From Bradyrhizobium niftali (GTDB taxonomy: Bacteria; Pseudomonadota; Alphaproteobacteria; Rhizobiales; Xanthobacteraceae): 64,000 nt of DNA. Made by a program: the position numbers and the translations under genes. The first letter of the stretch is position 1; the number at the start of each line of letters is the position of its first letter. Shown here one piece after another: positions 63,771 to 64,000 of the stretch. The notes beneath the pieces were generated by a model. It saw only the letters and a list, made by a program, of their open reading frames with translations, did no database searches and was not told where the DNA came from. The stretch lies in contig NZ_SPQT01000013.1 of NCBI RefSeq assembly GCF_004571025.1, positions 150,253-214,252 on the forward strand, in the 5' to 3' direction.

Positions 63771-64000
63771 ATGAGGCGCTTCGTTGAGCAGGCCGATCGT
63801 GGGCAATGGACATTATTGCCCGAATGCCTCGATGATTTCATTGACGAGAGCAACCCTGTTCGAGTGATCGACGTGTTTGTCGATGCGCTTGATTTGGCTG
63901 AGATGGGCTTTGAGGGAGCGGAGCCGGCCGCAACGGGACGGCCGTCGTATCACCCCTCGGTTCTCCTGAAGCTCTACATTTATGGCTATCTGAACCGGGT
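63771..64000 (+). mobile_element. IS1182/IS5-like transposase, N-terminal part (runs off the window)
   Basis: The ATG at 63771, with GGGGGAAGCTG as RBS, starts MRRFVEQADRGQWTLLPECL, then DDFIDESNPVRVIDVFVDAL, DLAEMGFEGAEPAATGRPSY and HPSVLLKLYIYGYLNR. This is the DUF772 N-terminal domain of IS1182-family transposases. The DDE core lies past the window edge. The left inverted repeat is expected near 63705-63725. Confidence 0.92.

Overview
The window reads as the chromosome of an alphaproteobacterium of the Nitrobacteraceae, most likely Bradyrhizobium. The grounds are the high GC content, a Bradyrhizobium-type Mg-dependent HemB, LdtR, a GcrA-like regulator, a K+-insensitive proton-pumping pyrophosphatase, the glyA-nrdR-ribD-ribE-ribH-nusB-thiL order, the DUF177-plsX-fabH-ihfA-merR order, and many short palindromic intergenic repeats typical of this group. 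This assignment is inferred from gene content, not from a database match.

Layout. 1-2.0 kb: end of a probable metZ, a small secreted protein, heme A synthase ctaA and a DUF2842 protein. 2.0-11.3 kb: a surface-polysaccharide locus with a deacetylase-like protein, a GNAT/BioF2-like acyltransferase, a Wzz/GumC-like co-polymerase, a GT4 glycosyltransferase, a WcaJ-type initiating transferase and a Wzy/WaaL-like membrane protein. Two of these have lost their textbook catalytic motifs. 11.2-26.7 kb: accessory metabolism and regulators (two MarR proteins, an FAD monooxygenase, saccharopine-dehydrogenase-like reductase, DUF169, YdcF, acetamidase/formamidase, GcrA-like protein, a large porin, two alpha/beta hydrolases, an SDR, a DHDPS-like aldolase, a TetR regulator). 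27.0-33.7 kb: tRNA-Pro(GGG), merR, ihfA, fabH, plsX, DUF177, a cytochrome bc1 chaperone, bamE and an orphan Bug-type binding protein. 33.7-42.0 kb: hppA, thiL, nusB, ribH, ribE, ribD, nrdR, glyA. 42.2-47.3 kb: two small helical proteins, ldtR, DUF6163, hemB, an RDD protein and bpt. 47.4-53.1 kb: mntH with a likely Fur/Mur box, two MFS transporters and a class III nucleotide cyclase. 53.1-61.5 kb: a frameshifted chemotaxis receptor, a cupin, a DMT exporter, a secreted lactonase-like MBL enzyme, and divergent metal resistance genes (dmeF; rhodanese-ChrB plus chrA). 61.6-64.0 kb: a decayed edge with gene fragments, an intact MDR oxidoreductase and the start of an IS1182-like transposase.

Most of the window is housekeeping or ordinary accessory DNA. 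I see no phage, CRISPR or obvious defence island. The most interesting points are the degenerate enzymes in the polysaccharide locus, a possible non-catalytic alpha/beta hydrolase, well-formed operators next to MarR and TetR genes, a candidate metal-regulated promoter for mntH, a one-base frameshift in a chemoreceptor, and an IS element that appears to have cut a gene.
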